Shown: one piece after another, positions 17,942-26,502 of the stretch | Numbering within the stretch: the first letter of the stretch is position 1 | Layout: every line of letters begins with the position of its first letter | Assembly (NCBI RefSeq): GCF_020076305.1 | Contig: NZ_JAIQXE010000001.1 | Location: forward strand, 310,001 to 374,000 | Source of the DNA: Flavihumibacter profundi | GTDB taxonomy: Bacteria > Bacteroidota > Bacteroidia > Chitinophagales > Chitinophagaceae | Direction: 5' to 3' | Length of the DNA stretch: 64,000 nt | Notes under the pieces: generated by a model | The model's input: only the letters and a program-made list of their open reading frames with translations | What the model was told of the DNA's origin: nothing | The model's database searches: none | Translations under genes and position numbers: made by a program

Positions 17942-20900
17942 TTATCCTTTCGCAATTGCCGGCTTGGCTGTTGCTTTATCTTCAATATCAATAGCAACGT
18001 TCGAATCTCCCAAAGGTTTGTCCTTGGCAAAATCCACCAGGATTGGTGCCGCAACAAAAATGGAAGAATAGGTTCCGGTAACAACACCAATCAACATCGC
18101 AAACGCAAATCCCTTGGTTACTTCACCACCCACAAGGAAGAGGATAAGCAGGGTCAGGAATACAGTTAGCGAAGTCATGATGGTACGACTCAGGGTATCG
18201 TTGATTGATTTATTGATAATCGCGGATTTGCTGGCGTTTTTCATCGAATGGCTGTTTTCGCGAACACGGTCAAATACGATCACAGTATCATTCATCGAGA
18301 AACCGATTACCGTCAGGATGGCCGCAATAAAGTGCTGGTCAATTTCCAATGGGAATGGAACGATATTCTTAAAGAAGGAGAATACAATCAAAGTAACGAG
18401 TACATCATGCAAAAGGGAAACAATGGTACCTACCGAATACCGCCAGTCACGGAACCGGATAAAGATATACGTAGCAATTGCCAGGAGCGACCAGAATGTT
18501 GCCCATTTGGCACCGTTCCTAAGGTCATCAGAAATCGTCGGGTCAACTTTTTTACTGCCCCCAAAGAATTTTTTATCAAATTCCTGGACCGTTGTTCCTG
18601 CAGGCAGGAATGGCTGTAAACCTTCGATAAGTTTAGTCTTTACCAATGCATCCACTTCCTGTCCTGGTTTTTCAATCAGGTAATCTGTAGTAATATCTAC
18701 CTGGTTATTTCCACCATATGTTTTTACGATCGGCAATTTACCAAAGGACTTATTTAAGGCATCCGCAATCTCCTCGGTTTTAACCGAATGTTCGAATTTT
18801 ACTATGTAACTACGTCCACCTTTAAATTCGACACCCCTGTTAAAACCATTAAACAAGGCAGCGATACCTAAAATCGCCACTACAACAGAAATGCCATAAG
18901 CATACTTCCTGTAGCCAATGAAATTGTAAGCAGCATGTTTGAATACCCTGCGGCTGATAGGTGTGAAATAATTGAAGTGACGGTTTTTGTTGGTCCAGAA
19001 ATCGGTGATCAACCTGCTTACCAGGATACCACAGAACAAGCTCAGTAAAATACCGAGGATTTGTGTAGTGGCAAATCCAAGTACAGGTCCTAATCCGAAG
19101 TAAAACAAAATAATTGCAGTCAGTAAGGTAGTGATGTGGCCATCCAGAACCGGTGCAAGTGATTTCCGGTATCCGTCATGGATGGATTGATGATAGGTTT
19201 TACCTCGGCTCAATTCATCCTTTATCCTTTCGAAAATAATTACGTTGGTATCCACAGCCATACCAATGGTCAATACCAAACCCGCAATACCTGGTGCAGT
19301 TAAAGTAGCATTCAATGCACTTAATACCCCAATTGTAAACAACAGGTTTAAGATCAGTGCAATATTGGCCACCCATCCTGCCGTGTTGAAATACACCAGC
19401 ATCAGCGTAAAAATTACCACGAAGGCAATGCCAAAAGCAAGCATACCACCATTAACTGCGGCCTGTCCCAAGGTAGGTCCAACTATTTGTTCCTGTACAA
19501 TTTTGGCAGGTGCATCGAGTTTTCCGCTTTTAAGGATATTCGACAAATCCTGTCCTTCCTGTACAGAGAATGAACCGGCAATCTGTGAGTTACCACCAGT
19601 AATGGCTTCATTCACATTCGGCGCAGAGTAAACAATATCATCCAGGACGATGGCAATGGCGCGGCCTACGTTATCTCCCGTCATTTTTGCCCAGATTTTT
19701 TCACCCTGTTTGTTCATGGTCATATTTACTGTAACCTGGTTGGTCACGGCATTGAAATCCTGGTATGCATCTGTGATGCTTTCACCTTCCAGTTTGGCTT
19801 TGTCAGAACCGGGAACTGTTTTTATTCCATAAATGGGCACGAAGTCAAGGATTTTTCCTTCCTTGTCTTTTTCAGGCATACCATACAGGAATTTTACGTC
19901 ACCGGGCATATTTCCGGCAACTGCCGGGTTATTCAGGTAGCTGGAAACCAGGGATGTGTCTTTGGTAGCAACATAACCCAGGTTTGGCGCATATTCCGGA
20001 CGGCCATCTTTATTGGCGTCCTGTGGCGGAATAAATTGTATAACACTTAATAGGGGATGATCGGTTTTAGCAGTTGCAGCGGTTTGGGCAACCGATTTGC
20101 TGGTATCGCCTTTTAAAACATCAGCCAATGACTTATTGGTAGTGTCTTTGCCTGTTGCAGCTTTTTTGGCACTGGTATCGGTTGTAATACCGGATTCAGC
20201 TTTAAGTACAACAGCAAGGGCTTTATCAGCAGCTTCCAGGCTCTTATCGAGCTCACCTACATTATACACTTCAAAAAACTGCAGGTTGGCAGTAGACTGA
20301 AGGTATTTGCGCACCCTTTCAGGTTCGCTGGCACCAGCCAGTTCAACAGTTATGATACCTTTGTTTTCATCGAGGCTTATATTGGGCTGTGACACACCAA
20401 ATTTATCAATACGCTTTGTGAGCACATTGTAAGTCTGTTTCATTGCAGCATTGGCCTGTTCGTGGATATAGCTGACTACAGCTTCGTCACTTGCATCAAT
20501 CTTCAGTTTATTCCTTGTGCTGTTGGCAAACAAAGGCGCCATCTTAGTGCCTGCATTGACATCTTTAAATGACTGTGCAAATAAAGTAATAAAATCAGCG
20601 TCAGAATTCACTTTCCTTTTGGTTGCTTCCTCAATTGCTTTCTTAATGGCCGGGTCATTCGGATTATTACTTAATCCCTTGATCAGGCCATCCAGCGCAA
20701 CATCCATGGTTACGTTGATACCGCCCTGCAGGTCGAGTCCCAACAACAACTCACGTTCTTTAGCTTTCTGGTAGGATTGCCCCCACCAGGTAATCTTTTC
20801 ATCGCGGGTGCTATCCTGCAATCTCCTTATACGACTCTTCTTGATTTCGTTTAAGGTATCCTGGTAGGATATCTGTAAATCTTTGTTACCGGCGTACTTT

Positions 20901-21046
20901 TGTTCAGGGGTAGGGAAGGTCTTCACATACCGCATTGCCTTTTCTTCAATGGCTTTTTCGTGTTTGTTCACGAACCATGTGAAGGAAAGCTGGTACAAGG
21001 AAATCATAATTAGGATAGCAGCAAAAATGCTTACCAGACTTCTCAT
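17942..21046 (-). CDS. secDF: Fused protein translocase subunit SecDF
   Basis: This 1034-residue inner-membrane protein joins SecD and SecF, which use the proton gradient to help pull exported proteins across the membrane. SecD begins with a membrane helix and the GLDLQGGINVTMDV motif. A Ser/Thr/Lys-rich low-complexity insert lies near residues 285-335 in the periplasmic P1 domain. The six-helix SecD membrane part has GMAVDTNVIIFERIKDEL near residue 600, with the proton-pathway Asp and Arg. SecF follows, with NRGVEFKGGRSYIVKF and SMNDTVIVFDRVREN near residue 915. Fusion of the two is the normal state in Bacteroidota. Confidence 0.96.
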   Translation of the reverse strand: MRSLVSIFAAILIMISLYQLSFTWFVNKHEKAIEEKAMRYVKTFPTPEQKYAGNKDLQISYQDTLNEIKKSRIRRLQDSTRDEKITWWGQSYQKAKERELLLGLDLQGGINVTMDVALDGLIKGLSNNPNDPAIKKAIEEATKRKVNSDADFITLFAQSFKDVNAGTKMAPLFANSTRNKLKIDASDEAVVSYIHEQANAAMKQTYNVLTKRIDKFGVSQPNISLDENKGIITVELAGASEPERVRKYLQSTANLQFFEVYNVGELDKSLEAADKALAVVLKAESGITTDTSAKKAATGKDTTNKSLADVLKGDTSKSVAQTAATAKTDHPLLSVIQFIPPQDANKDGRPEYAPNLGYVATKDTSLVSSYLNNPAVAGNMPGDVKFLYGMPEKDKEGKILDFVPIYGIKTVPGSDKAKLEGESITDAYQDFNAVTNQVTVNMTMNKQGEKIWAKMTGDNVGRAIAIVLDDIVYSAPNVNEAITGGNSQIAGSFSVQEGQDLSNILKSGKLDAPAKIVQEQIVGPTLGQAAVNGGMLAFGIAFVVIFTLMLVYFNTAGWVANIALILNLLFTIGVLSALNATLTAPGIAGLVLTIGMAVDTNVIIFERIKDELSRGKTYHQSIHDGYRKSLAPVLDGHITTLLTAIILFYFGLGPVLGFATTQILGILLSLFCGILVSRLITDFWTNKNRHFNYFTPISRRVFKHAAYNFIGYRKYAYGISVVVAILGIAALFNGFNRGVEFKGGRSYIVKFEHSVKTEEIADALNKSFGKLPIVKTYGGNNQVDITTDYLIEKPGQEVDALVKTKLIEGLQPFLPAGTTVQEFDKKFFGGSKKVDPTISDDLRNGAKWATFWSLLAIATYIFIRFRDWRYSVGTIVSLLHDVLVTLIVFSFFKNIVPFPLEIDQHFIAAILTVIGFSMNDTVIVFDRVRENSHSMKNASKSAIINKSINDTLSRTIMTSLTVFLTLLILFLVGGEVTKGFAFAMLIGVVTGTYSSIFVAAPILVDFAKDKPLGDSNVAIDIEDKATAKPAIAKG

Positions 21047-21087
21047 CGCAATACTAGTTTCGTTTTTTGTTATTTTTTAAAGAGTGG

Positions 21088-21095
21088 CAAATATA
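21088..21095 (-). promoter_or_regulatory. Predicted -7 box (TATATTTG) of secDF
   Basis: On the minus strand TATATTTG matches TAnnTTTG exactly, about 42 nt before the secDF ATG. No good upstream TTTG is seen at 18-22 bp. No such box was found for the divergent gene at 21238. Confidence 0.4.
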
Positions 21096-21237
21096 GGATT
21101 TCGGTTGAAATATTGGCAGGATGCGTGTTTTATGTGTTGGTATACGATAAATAAATATGTGTTTCCGCCTGCCAGGTTGGCTTCTCCGCCGCACTGGCCA
21201 AAAAATTACTAACATTGGGAGCTGAAAAAAAGCAAGT

Positions 21238-22515
21238 ATGTTGAAAATTGCCGCCGCTTGTTGCCTGGTTGCCTTATTTTTTTGCTGCCGGCCTGGTCGG
21301 CAAATGGGTGCCACACCAGGTGCCCGGACTGACCTATTTATGGAAGACCTGCTGGCAGGCCAGCCTGATTTTTTCAGGGAAATTTTAGCTCACAGGCAGG
21401 AGTTGAACATCCAGGTTATTTATACCCAGATTGACAGGAAAGCCCATAATAAGCCTGTTTTTACGCCCCATTATTTCAATGTTGACGCCCGGCGTTATTT
21501 CTATCCCGCTTCTATGGTAAAGATGCCCATAGCTTTACTAAGCCTGGAAAAATTGCATGCGCTAAACCTGGCCGGGGTGGATAAAAACAGCCCAATGATT
21601 ACCGGTGCTGCATTCAGCGGACAAACCATGGTGCTTAATGACCCTACAGCTGTTGATGGTGTTCCTTCAGTGGCACAGTATATTAAAAAGATTTTCCTCG
21701 TCAGCGATAACGATGCTTATAACCGCCTGTATGAATTCCTGGGGCAGGAAGAGATCAATAAAAAATTGGCCGAGAAAGGCTATTTGGGTACCAATATATA
21801 TCACCGGCTTTCCCTGCCACTGACAATGGAAGAAAACAGGCATACTAATCCGGTCCGGTTAACAGACAGTACGGCAAAAACAATGTACGAGCAGCCAGAG
21901 GTGGTCAGTAAACAGCATTTTGTAAAACGGGCAGATTCTGTGGGGAAGGCCTATTTACAGGACGGTAGGCTGGTAAACCGCCCCCTGGATTTTTCAAATA
22001 AAAACCGTTTTAGCCTGGAAGACATGACTAAAGCACTCAGGGCAATCCTTTTTCCGCAATCATTGCAGGCATCGGAAAGGTTTAACATCAGCGATGAAGA
22101 CTACCGCTTTGTAAGGAAATACATGTCGGAATTCCCTGGTGAAAGCATTTCACCGGAATATTCCCGGCCTGAATATTGGGATACTTATTGTAAGTTCCTG
22201 TACTATGGCAGCGACCCAAAGGCAGAAATGAATCCGGCAGGTCTCAGGGTTTTTAATAAAGTAGGGGATGCCTATGGTTTCCTTACAGATGTAGCCTATT
22301 TTGCTGATTTTGATAATGGTATAGAATTTATGCTGAGTGCTACGATTTATTGCAATAGTGACGGTGTTTTAAACGATGATAAATATGATTATGATACTGT
22401 AGGTTACCCTTTTATGAAACAATTAGGGCAGCTGGTTTATTCTTATGAGAAAAACCGAAAAAGAAAGTTTAAGCCGGATTTATCGGAGTTTCGGATGGAT
22501 TATGATAAAAGATAA
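21238..22515 (+). CDS. Class A beta-lactamase-like serine hydrolase lipoprotein
   Basis: This 425-residue exported protein has an N-terminal cysteine-rich signal (ACCLVALFFCC) fitting a lipoprotein. It has the serine beta-lactamase/transpeptidase fold: the SxxK motif is Ser92-Met-Val-Lys95 in YPASMVKM, the SDN motif is at 156-158 (VSDNDAYNRLYEFL), and a KVG element in FNKVGDAYGF stands where KTG is expected. It is longer than a true class A beta-lactamase (about 290 residues), so a cell-wall or ester hydrolase is as likely as antibiotic resistance. It is divergent from secDF and 6 nt ahead of a small lipoprotein gene, probably in one operon. Confidence 0.85.
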   Translation: MLKIAAACCLVALFFCCRPGRQMGATPGARTDLFMEDLLAGQPDFFREILAHRQELNIQVIYTQIDRKAHNKPVFTPHYFNVDARRYFYPASMVKMPIALLSLEKLHALNLAGVDKNSPMITGAAFSGQTMVLNDPTAVDGVPSVAQYIKKIFLVSDNDAYNRLYEFLGQEEINKKLAEKGYLGTNIYHRLSLPLTMEENRHTNPVRLTDSTAKTMYEQPEVVSKQHFVKRADSVGKAYLQDGRLVNRPLDFSNKNRFSLEDMTKALRAILFPQSLQASERFNISDEDYRFVRKYMSEFPGESISPEYSRPEYWDTYCKFLYYGSDPKAEMNPAGLRVFNKVGDAYGFLTDVAYFADFDNGIEFMLSATIYCNSDGVLNDDKYDYDTVGYPFMKQLGQLVYSYEKNRKRKFKPDLSEFRMDYDKR

Positions 22516-22521
22516 GTGTAC

Positions 22522-23232
22522 ATGAAAAGAAATTTAGTTCTGGCAATTTTATGCCTGACCCAGTTCTCCTGCCTCAAGCAAAAGGATGAAACCGGTAACG
22601 GGCCGAAAGCGCATATTTCCATCATTAATGCAGCATTGGATAGTGATCCGGTTACACTTTTGCTGGATGGAACAAAGGTGAATGAGACTCCTGTTCCTTT
22701 TGGGGAAGCCAGTGGAAATGCGGATGATGCCTACCTTGCCACAAAACCAGGTATCCTGAATACTTTCTGGCAGGTTGGGGAAACGCCTCCGAATAATGAA
22801 AAGTTCCTGCAATGGGCGCCTGGTACTTATTATACCATGATCCAGTATGATACTGCAGTAAATAATGTGGCACCGGTTATGTTGTTAACCGATAATCTTG
22901 CTGTAACTGACACAGTGGCCAGGACGAGGTTCATCAATTGTGTTGCGGGTAATGAACCGCTAAGCCTTTGGCTGATTGGCATAAAGGATACTGCTAAAGT
23001 TGCCACAAAAACAAAAGCACTGGGCAATGGCGGGTTTGCCCCGGCTGGTTTCGATGCCAGGGTTAGGCCGGGGGACTGGCGGATGGAACTGATTGATACA
23101 TCCGGAAATGTACTGTATCATGAAGACATTACTCTTGCCGGTAGTAGTTTTTACTCTTTTGTAAGTTTTGGGGAAATTTCCGGCACAGGATCTAAGGCCC
23201 CGGTGGCCAGGAAGCTGGTAAATTTGAAATAG
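22522..23232 (+). CDS. DUF4397-like lipoprotein
   Basis: This 236-residue lipoprotein has a signal peptide with cleavage at LTQFSC. The rest has two repeats of a beta-sandwich type seen in DUF4397 proteins: HISIINAALDSDPVTLLLDG and ARTRFINCVAGNEPLSLWL, each ending in the YxMxxY-like core. No catalytic motif is seen and the role is unknown. The ATG at 22522 starts a clean signal peptide; a GTG six bases before it, directly after the previous stop, is also possible. The 6-nt gap suggests an operon with the serine hydrolase. Confidence 0.7.
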   Translation: MKRNLVLAILCLTQFSCLKQKDETGNGPKAHISIINAALDSDPVTLLLDGTKVNETPVPFGEASGNADDAYLATKPGILNTFWQVGETPPNNEKFLQWAPGTYYTMIQYDTAVNNVAPVMLLTDNLAVTDTVARTRFINCVAGNEPLSLWLIGIKDTAKVATKTKALGNGGFAPAGFDARVRPGDWRMELIDTSGNVLYHEDITLAGSSFYSFVSFGEISGTGSKAPVARKLVNLK

Positions 23233-23324
23233 TTGTGAAATTTGGGACGGTTCGCAAAGTGCATTTCGTTAATTTTACCGATAGTCTAGCAACCGATTTT
23301 TGAACCTACAATTTATTAAACGAA

Positions 23325-24515
23325 ATGTCTTTATCATCGCGACTTCAACGTTTCAGCGAACCGGAAACGCTCCGGATGGCCAAAATGGGCCGTGAACTGC
23401 GTGCAAAAGGAAATGATGTCATCGACCTGAGTTTGGGTGAGCCCGATTTTGATACGCCCCAGCATATTAAAGAAGCTGCAAAAAAAGCAGTAGATGAAAA
23501 CTGGAGCCATTACCCGCCGGTAGCAGGATATCCCGAACTGCGTGAAGCAGTATGCACCAAATTGAAAAGGGATAATAATCTCGATTATAAACCGGAAAAT
23601 ATTTTGGTATCAACCGGTGCCAAGCAAAGCATCGCCAATCTTATAATGGCCCTTGTTGACACTGGTGATGAAGTGGTGATCCCGACACCTTACTGGGTTT
23701 CATATTCAGAGATAGTAAAAATGTCTGAAGGGGTTCCTGTAATGATCCGCACAACAGCAGCTTCCGGTTACAAAGTAACAGCAGCTGAAGTGGAAGCAGC
23801 CATTACACCGAAAACCAAGCTCTTGATGTTTTCATCGCCGTGTAACCCTACCGGTGCAGTATATTCTAAGGCCGAACTGGAAAGCCTGGCTGGTGTTTTC
23901 CGTAAACACCCGCATGTGTATATCATGAGTGATGAAATCTATGAATACATTAACTATGTTGGCAAGCATGAAAGTATTGCCCAGTTTGACGATATCAAAG
24001 ACAGGGTAATTATTATCAATGGATTAAGTAAGGGTTTCGCAATGACTGGATATCGCCTTGGCTATATTGCCGGTGCACCTGAAATTGTGAAAGCCTGCGA
24101 GAAGATCCAGGGCCAGATTACGAGCGGCGCAAATGCTGTTACCCAGCGTGCTGCAATCGTAGCATTAACCACCGACCTGGCTCCAAGTCATGCAATGGTT
24201 AAGGAGTTTGAGCAGCGCAAGAAAGTGATCATGCAATTGCTGTCTGAAATACCCGGGGTTAGCTGTAATGAGCCTGATGGCGCCTTTTATGTTTTTCCTG
24301 ATGTTTCTTCTTATTTTGGAAAATCTGATGGTACAACTACGGTTAATAATTCGGATGAACTTTGTTTCTACATCCTCGAGAAAGCCCACGTAACTACTGT
24401 TACCGGTAAGGCTTTCGGGGAAGATAAATGTATTCGTATTGCCTATACCAATAGCCTGCCTAAAATTAAGGAAGGCATGGAAAGGATCAAGAATGCGTTG
24501 GCGAAACTGAAGTGA
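23325..24515 (+). CDS. Pyridoxal phosphate-dependent aminotransferase (aspartate-aminotransferase-like)
   Basis: This 396-residue enzyme is a class I aminotransferase. The PLP lysine is Lys236 in NGLSKGFAMTGYRLG. Other landmarks are LGEPDFDTP near the N-terminus, GAKQSI for phosphate binding, SPCNPTGAVY, and IRIAYTNS with the carboxylate-binding Arg near the end. It most resembles aspartate/prephenate aminotransferases of the AspC-like subgroup, exchanging amino groups between an amino acid and 2-oxoglutarate in the cytosol. The exact substrate is not certain. The ATG at 23325 matches the family start, and a terminator follows 17 nt after the stop. Confidence 0.93.
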   Translation: MSLSSRLQRFSEPETLRMAKMGRELRAKGNDVIDLSLGEPDFDTPQHIKEAAKKAVDENWSHYPPVAGYPELREAVCTKLKRDNNLDYKPENILVSTGAKQSIANLIMALVDTGDEVVIPTPYWVSYSEIVKMSEGVPVMIRTTAASGYKVTAAEVEAAITPKTKLLMFSSPCNPTGAVYSKAELESLAGVFRKHPHVYIMSDEIYEYINYVGKHESIAQFDDIKDRVIIINGLSKGFAMTGYRLGYIAGAPEIVKACEKIQGQITSGANAVTQRAAIVALTTDLAPSHAMVKEFEQRKKVIMQLLSEIPGVSCNEPDGAFYVFPDVSSYFGKSDGTTTVNNSDELCFYILEKAHVTTVTGKAFGEDKCIRIAYTNSLPKIKEGMERIKNALAKLK

Positions 24516-24532
24516 TTTTTGGTGAATAGATT

Positions 24533-24564
24533 AAAAGCTACCGGAAAACCCGGTAGCTTTTTTT
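24533..24564 (+). terminator. Rho-independent terminator after the aminotransferase gene
   Basis: The stem pairs GCTACCGG at 24537-24544 with CCGGTAGC at 24550-24557 around a five-base loop, preceded by four A and followed by seven T residues. Confidence 0.88.
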
Positions 24565-24777
24565 AATGTATTCAATTTCAATACATGGCTATACCCCCCA
24601 AACAACTTCATCTCCTGGAATAGTTCGATGTTATTAAACCCGCATTTTCATTGTTTGAGCAAGTGATGATATTTCCAAAGGCTGATTGCCGCTGTTTGTT
24701 TCCAGGAAACAATTACTGGTTATGCGGTCAAAGCACTTAGATGACTATGAGATGGTATGGAGATAATGCTGAGAAGA

Positions 24778-24821
24778 ACGGCAAATAAACGGCAAGTAAA
24801 CGGCAAATAAACGGCAAATAA
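24778..24821. repeat. Tandem repeat, four copies of an 11-bp unit
   Basis: Four head-to-tail copies of ACGGCAAATAA occur without gaps at 24778, 24789, 24800 and 24811. The second copy has one substitution (ACGGCAAGTAA). The unit is one base over one helical turn. Confidence 0.95.
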
Positions 24822-24960
24822 TTTGGAGGGACCTCCTTATTAAATACCTCTCCGTAAAGCAGGAGGATTTTCCTTGTGCTAGCGAAAAAGCAATTGCATA
24901 TACGGCCAGAGGGGCGCCGGGGTAATAATACACAACCTTTTCCTGAATCTTGAGGCAATT

Positions 24961-25036
24961 AATAATGGGCTCATATTTACCGAATAATGGGCTCACTTTG
25001 CTAAATAATGGACTCATACTTTCAATAATGGGCTCA
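24961..25036. repeat. Four direct repeats of a 13-bp motif spaced 20-22 bp
   Basis: AATAATGGGCTCA occurs at 24961-24973, 24983-24995, 25004-25016 (one substitution, GACTCA) and 25024-25036. Starts are 22, 21 and 20 bp apart, close to two helical turns, and the bases between copies are not conserved. It ends about 50 bp past the stop of coaE. Confidence 0.9.
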
Positions 25037-25087
25037 AAAAGTCTGTATTGGCTCTGCCACAAAGACCGCTTAATAGAATCTGATTGC

Positions 25088-25681
25088 TTATTTCATACCC
25101 GCCCTTTGCAACAACTCTTCATGTACCTTCAGTACCTGTGGCACCACCAGCCGCTGATCGTCATTCATTATAATATAGTCACACAATCGCATTTTAATGG
25201 TTTCGCTGAGCTGGTTATCTATGCGTTTGATAACTTCTTCGCGACTAACGCCATCGCGTTGCATAACCCTGTGGATGCGGATATGCTGTGGCGCTGAAAC
25301 CCCAATAACCAGGTCGAGCTGTGCCTGTGATCCTGATTCGAAAATCAATGCTGCTTCCTTAAGGGCATATGGACTGCTTTGATGCTGCATCCATTGCTCC
25401 GCATCCCTTATGGTTACCGGGTGAACCAGCTGGTTCAGTATATCAAGTTGTTGCTTGTCTTTGAAAACAACCTGGGCCAGGTATGCGCGGTTAAGTTTTC
25501 CATCAAGGTAGGCGCCATCACCGAATTGTGCTTTAATGGCCTCAACCAGTTCGGGGTCATTTTCCATCAGCCTTTTTGCTGCAGTATCAGCATTATAAAC
25601 AGGAATGCCAAGGCTGTTAAAAACCCTGGCAACAATTGATTTCCCGCTACCGATTCCACCGGTAATGCCTACACGTAGCAT
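25088..25681 (-). CDS. coaE: Dephospho-CoA kinase
   Basis: This 197-residue P-loop kinase phosphorylates the 3'-hydroxyl of dephospho-CoA in the last step of CoA synthesis. The Walker A motif is GITGGIGSGKS (residues 5-15). YNADTAAK contains the conserved Asp, and VSAPQHIRIHRVMQRDG is the lid region. The ATG follows the yajC stop directly with no gap, indicating translational coupling. It is the last gene of the nusB-DUF1573-yajC-coaE operon. Confidence 0.95.
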   Translation of the reverse strand: MLRVGITGGIGSGKSIVARVFNSLGIPVYNADTAAKRLMENDPELVEAIKAQFGDGAYLDGKLNRAYLAQVVFKDKQQLDILNQLVHPVTIRDAEQWMQHQSSPYALKEAALIFESGSQAQLDLVIGVSAPQHIRIHRVMQRDGVSREEVIKRIDNQLSETIKMRLCDYIIMNDDQRLVVPQVLKVHEELLQRAGMK

Positions 25682-26020
25682 TTATTTTTTGTCTGAAACA
25701 GCACCAGCTGCTTTATTGATATTCTGTGTCCACTCGAGGGAAATAGCAGACCGTTCAATTTTAATGTAAGAGCCGGGACTGGTTTCCAGCATAATGGTAC
25801 CATCTTCATTTACTTTGTTAACTACACCATGGATACCGGCGATAGTAACAATTTTATCACCTTTCTGCATGTTCTCCTGGAATTGTTTAGCAGCCTTTGC
25901 TTTTTTAGCTTGCGGGCGGATCATGAACAACCAGAAAACGAGGATCATTCCACCAAGTAAAACCAATTGAAATGTTGCGGCTGACCCGCCTGCTGCCTGT
26001 AAGAAAAATAGATTGTGCAT
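25682..26020 (-). CDS. yajC: Preprotein translocase subunit YajC
   Basis: This 112-residue protein has one N-terminal membrane helix (about 19-38, LVLLGGMILVFWLFMIRP) followed by the conserved RPQ and the soluble YajC domain with KGDKIVTIAGIHG and NEDGTIMLE. It associates with SecDF at the inner membrane. Its stop codon touches the coaE start. The link between yajC and coaE in this operon is common in Bacteroidota. Confidence 0.95.
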   Translation of the reverse strand: MHNLFFLQAAGGSAATFQLVLLGGMILVFWLFMIRPQAKKAKAAKQFQENMQKGDKIVTIAGIHGVVNKVNEDGTIMLETSPGSYIKIERSAISLEWTQNINKAAGAVSDKK

Positions 26021-26048
26021 TGTTTGTTATTTGAAAAATTGAGATGAA

Positions 26049-26498
26049 TTATTTCTTGAGTACTTCTACCTTGAATTTCAAGGTATGGTCCATTCCGCCT
26101 GTAGTATTGGCTTTTACATAAATGGATTTATTATTGGTACCAACCCGGCCATTGCTGTTGAATGATCCTTTGATCAGACCTTCTTTACCAGGAAGGATTG
26201 GCTCCTTGGGCGACTCAGCTACCGTGCAGCCACAGGCAGGTTGAACGGAATAAATAATAAGGGGTTTGTCGCCTGAATTCTTAAAATGGAATATTACTTC
26301 CACTTGCTGACCTTCAGTTACAGTACCCAGGTCCTTATCTCCATCCAGCCAGGAAATAGCTGTGAAATTAGCACTATCAACTTTTTCTGCATAAGGGTTT
26401 TGCTGTGGCGTAAATGCCTGGGCACCTTTTGATTTATCGGCATTCTGGCAGGCTGCAAAAGACAGCGCCAGGAATCCAATGATTAAGCTTGTTCTCAT
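26049..26498 (-). CDS. DUF1573 lipoprotein
   Basis: This 149-residue protein has a lipoprotein signal with cleavage at LSFAAC. The DUF1573 domain covers about residues 50-145, an immunoglobulin-like beta-sandwich with the family signature FKNSGDKPLIIYSVQPACGC. Its biochemical role is unknown. It sits 4 nt after nusB and 28 nt before yajC, in the order usual for this phylum. Confidence 0.9.
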   Translation of the reverse strand: MRTSLIIGFLALSFAACQNADKSKGAQAFTPQQNPYAEKVDSANFTAISWLDGDKDLGTVTEGQQVEVIFHFKNSGDKPLIIYSVQPACGCTVAESPKEPILPGKEGLIKGSFNSNGRVGTNNKSIYVKANTTGGMDHTLKFKVEVLKK

Positions 26499-26502
26499 GG
26501 AT

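Larger units (their letters stand above)
24566..25087. other. Long non-coding gap between aminotransferase and coaE, with two repeat arrays
   Basis: This 520-bp stretch lies between two convergent genes. It holds the two tandem arrays listed separately (24778-24821 and 24961-25036). No convincing gene is present: a minus-strand frame over 24745-25062 is mostly made of the repeats read as protein. Between the arrays nothing else is recognised. Confidence 0.6.

Noticed and set aside
24961-25036. Possible CRISPR array
   Set aside because: The repeat is only 13 bp, the gaps are 7-9 bp, and no cas genes are present in the window.
24745-25062. A 105-codon minus-strand frame between the aminotransferase and coaE genes
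   Set aside because: Much of it is the DNA repeats read as protein, the rest has no motif, and no promoter or terminator goes with it. The repeats are better treated as DNA features.
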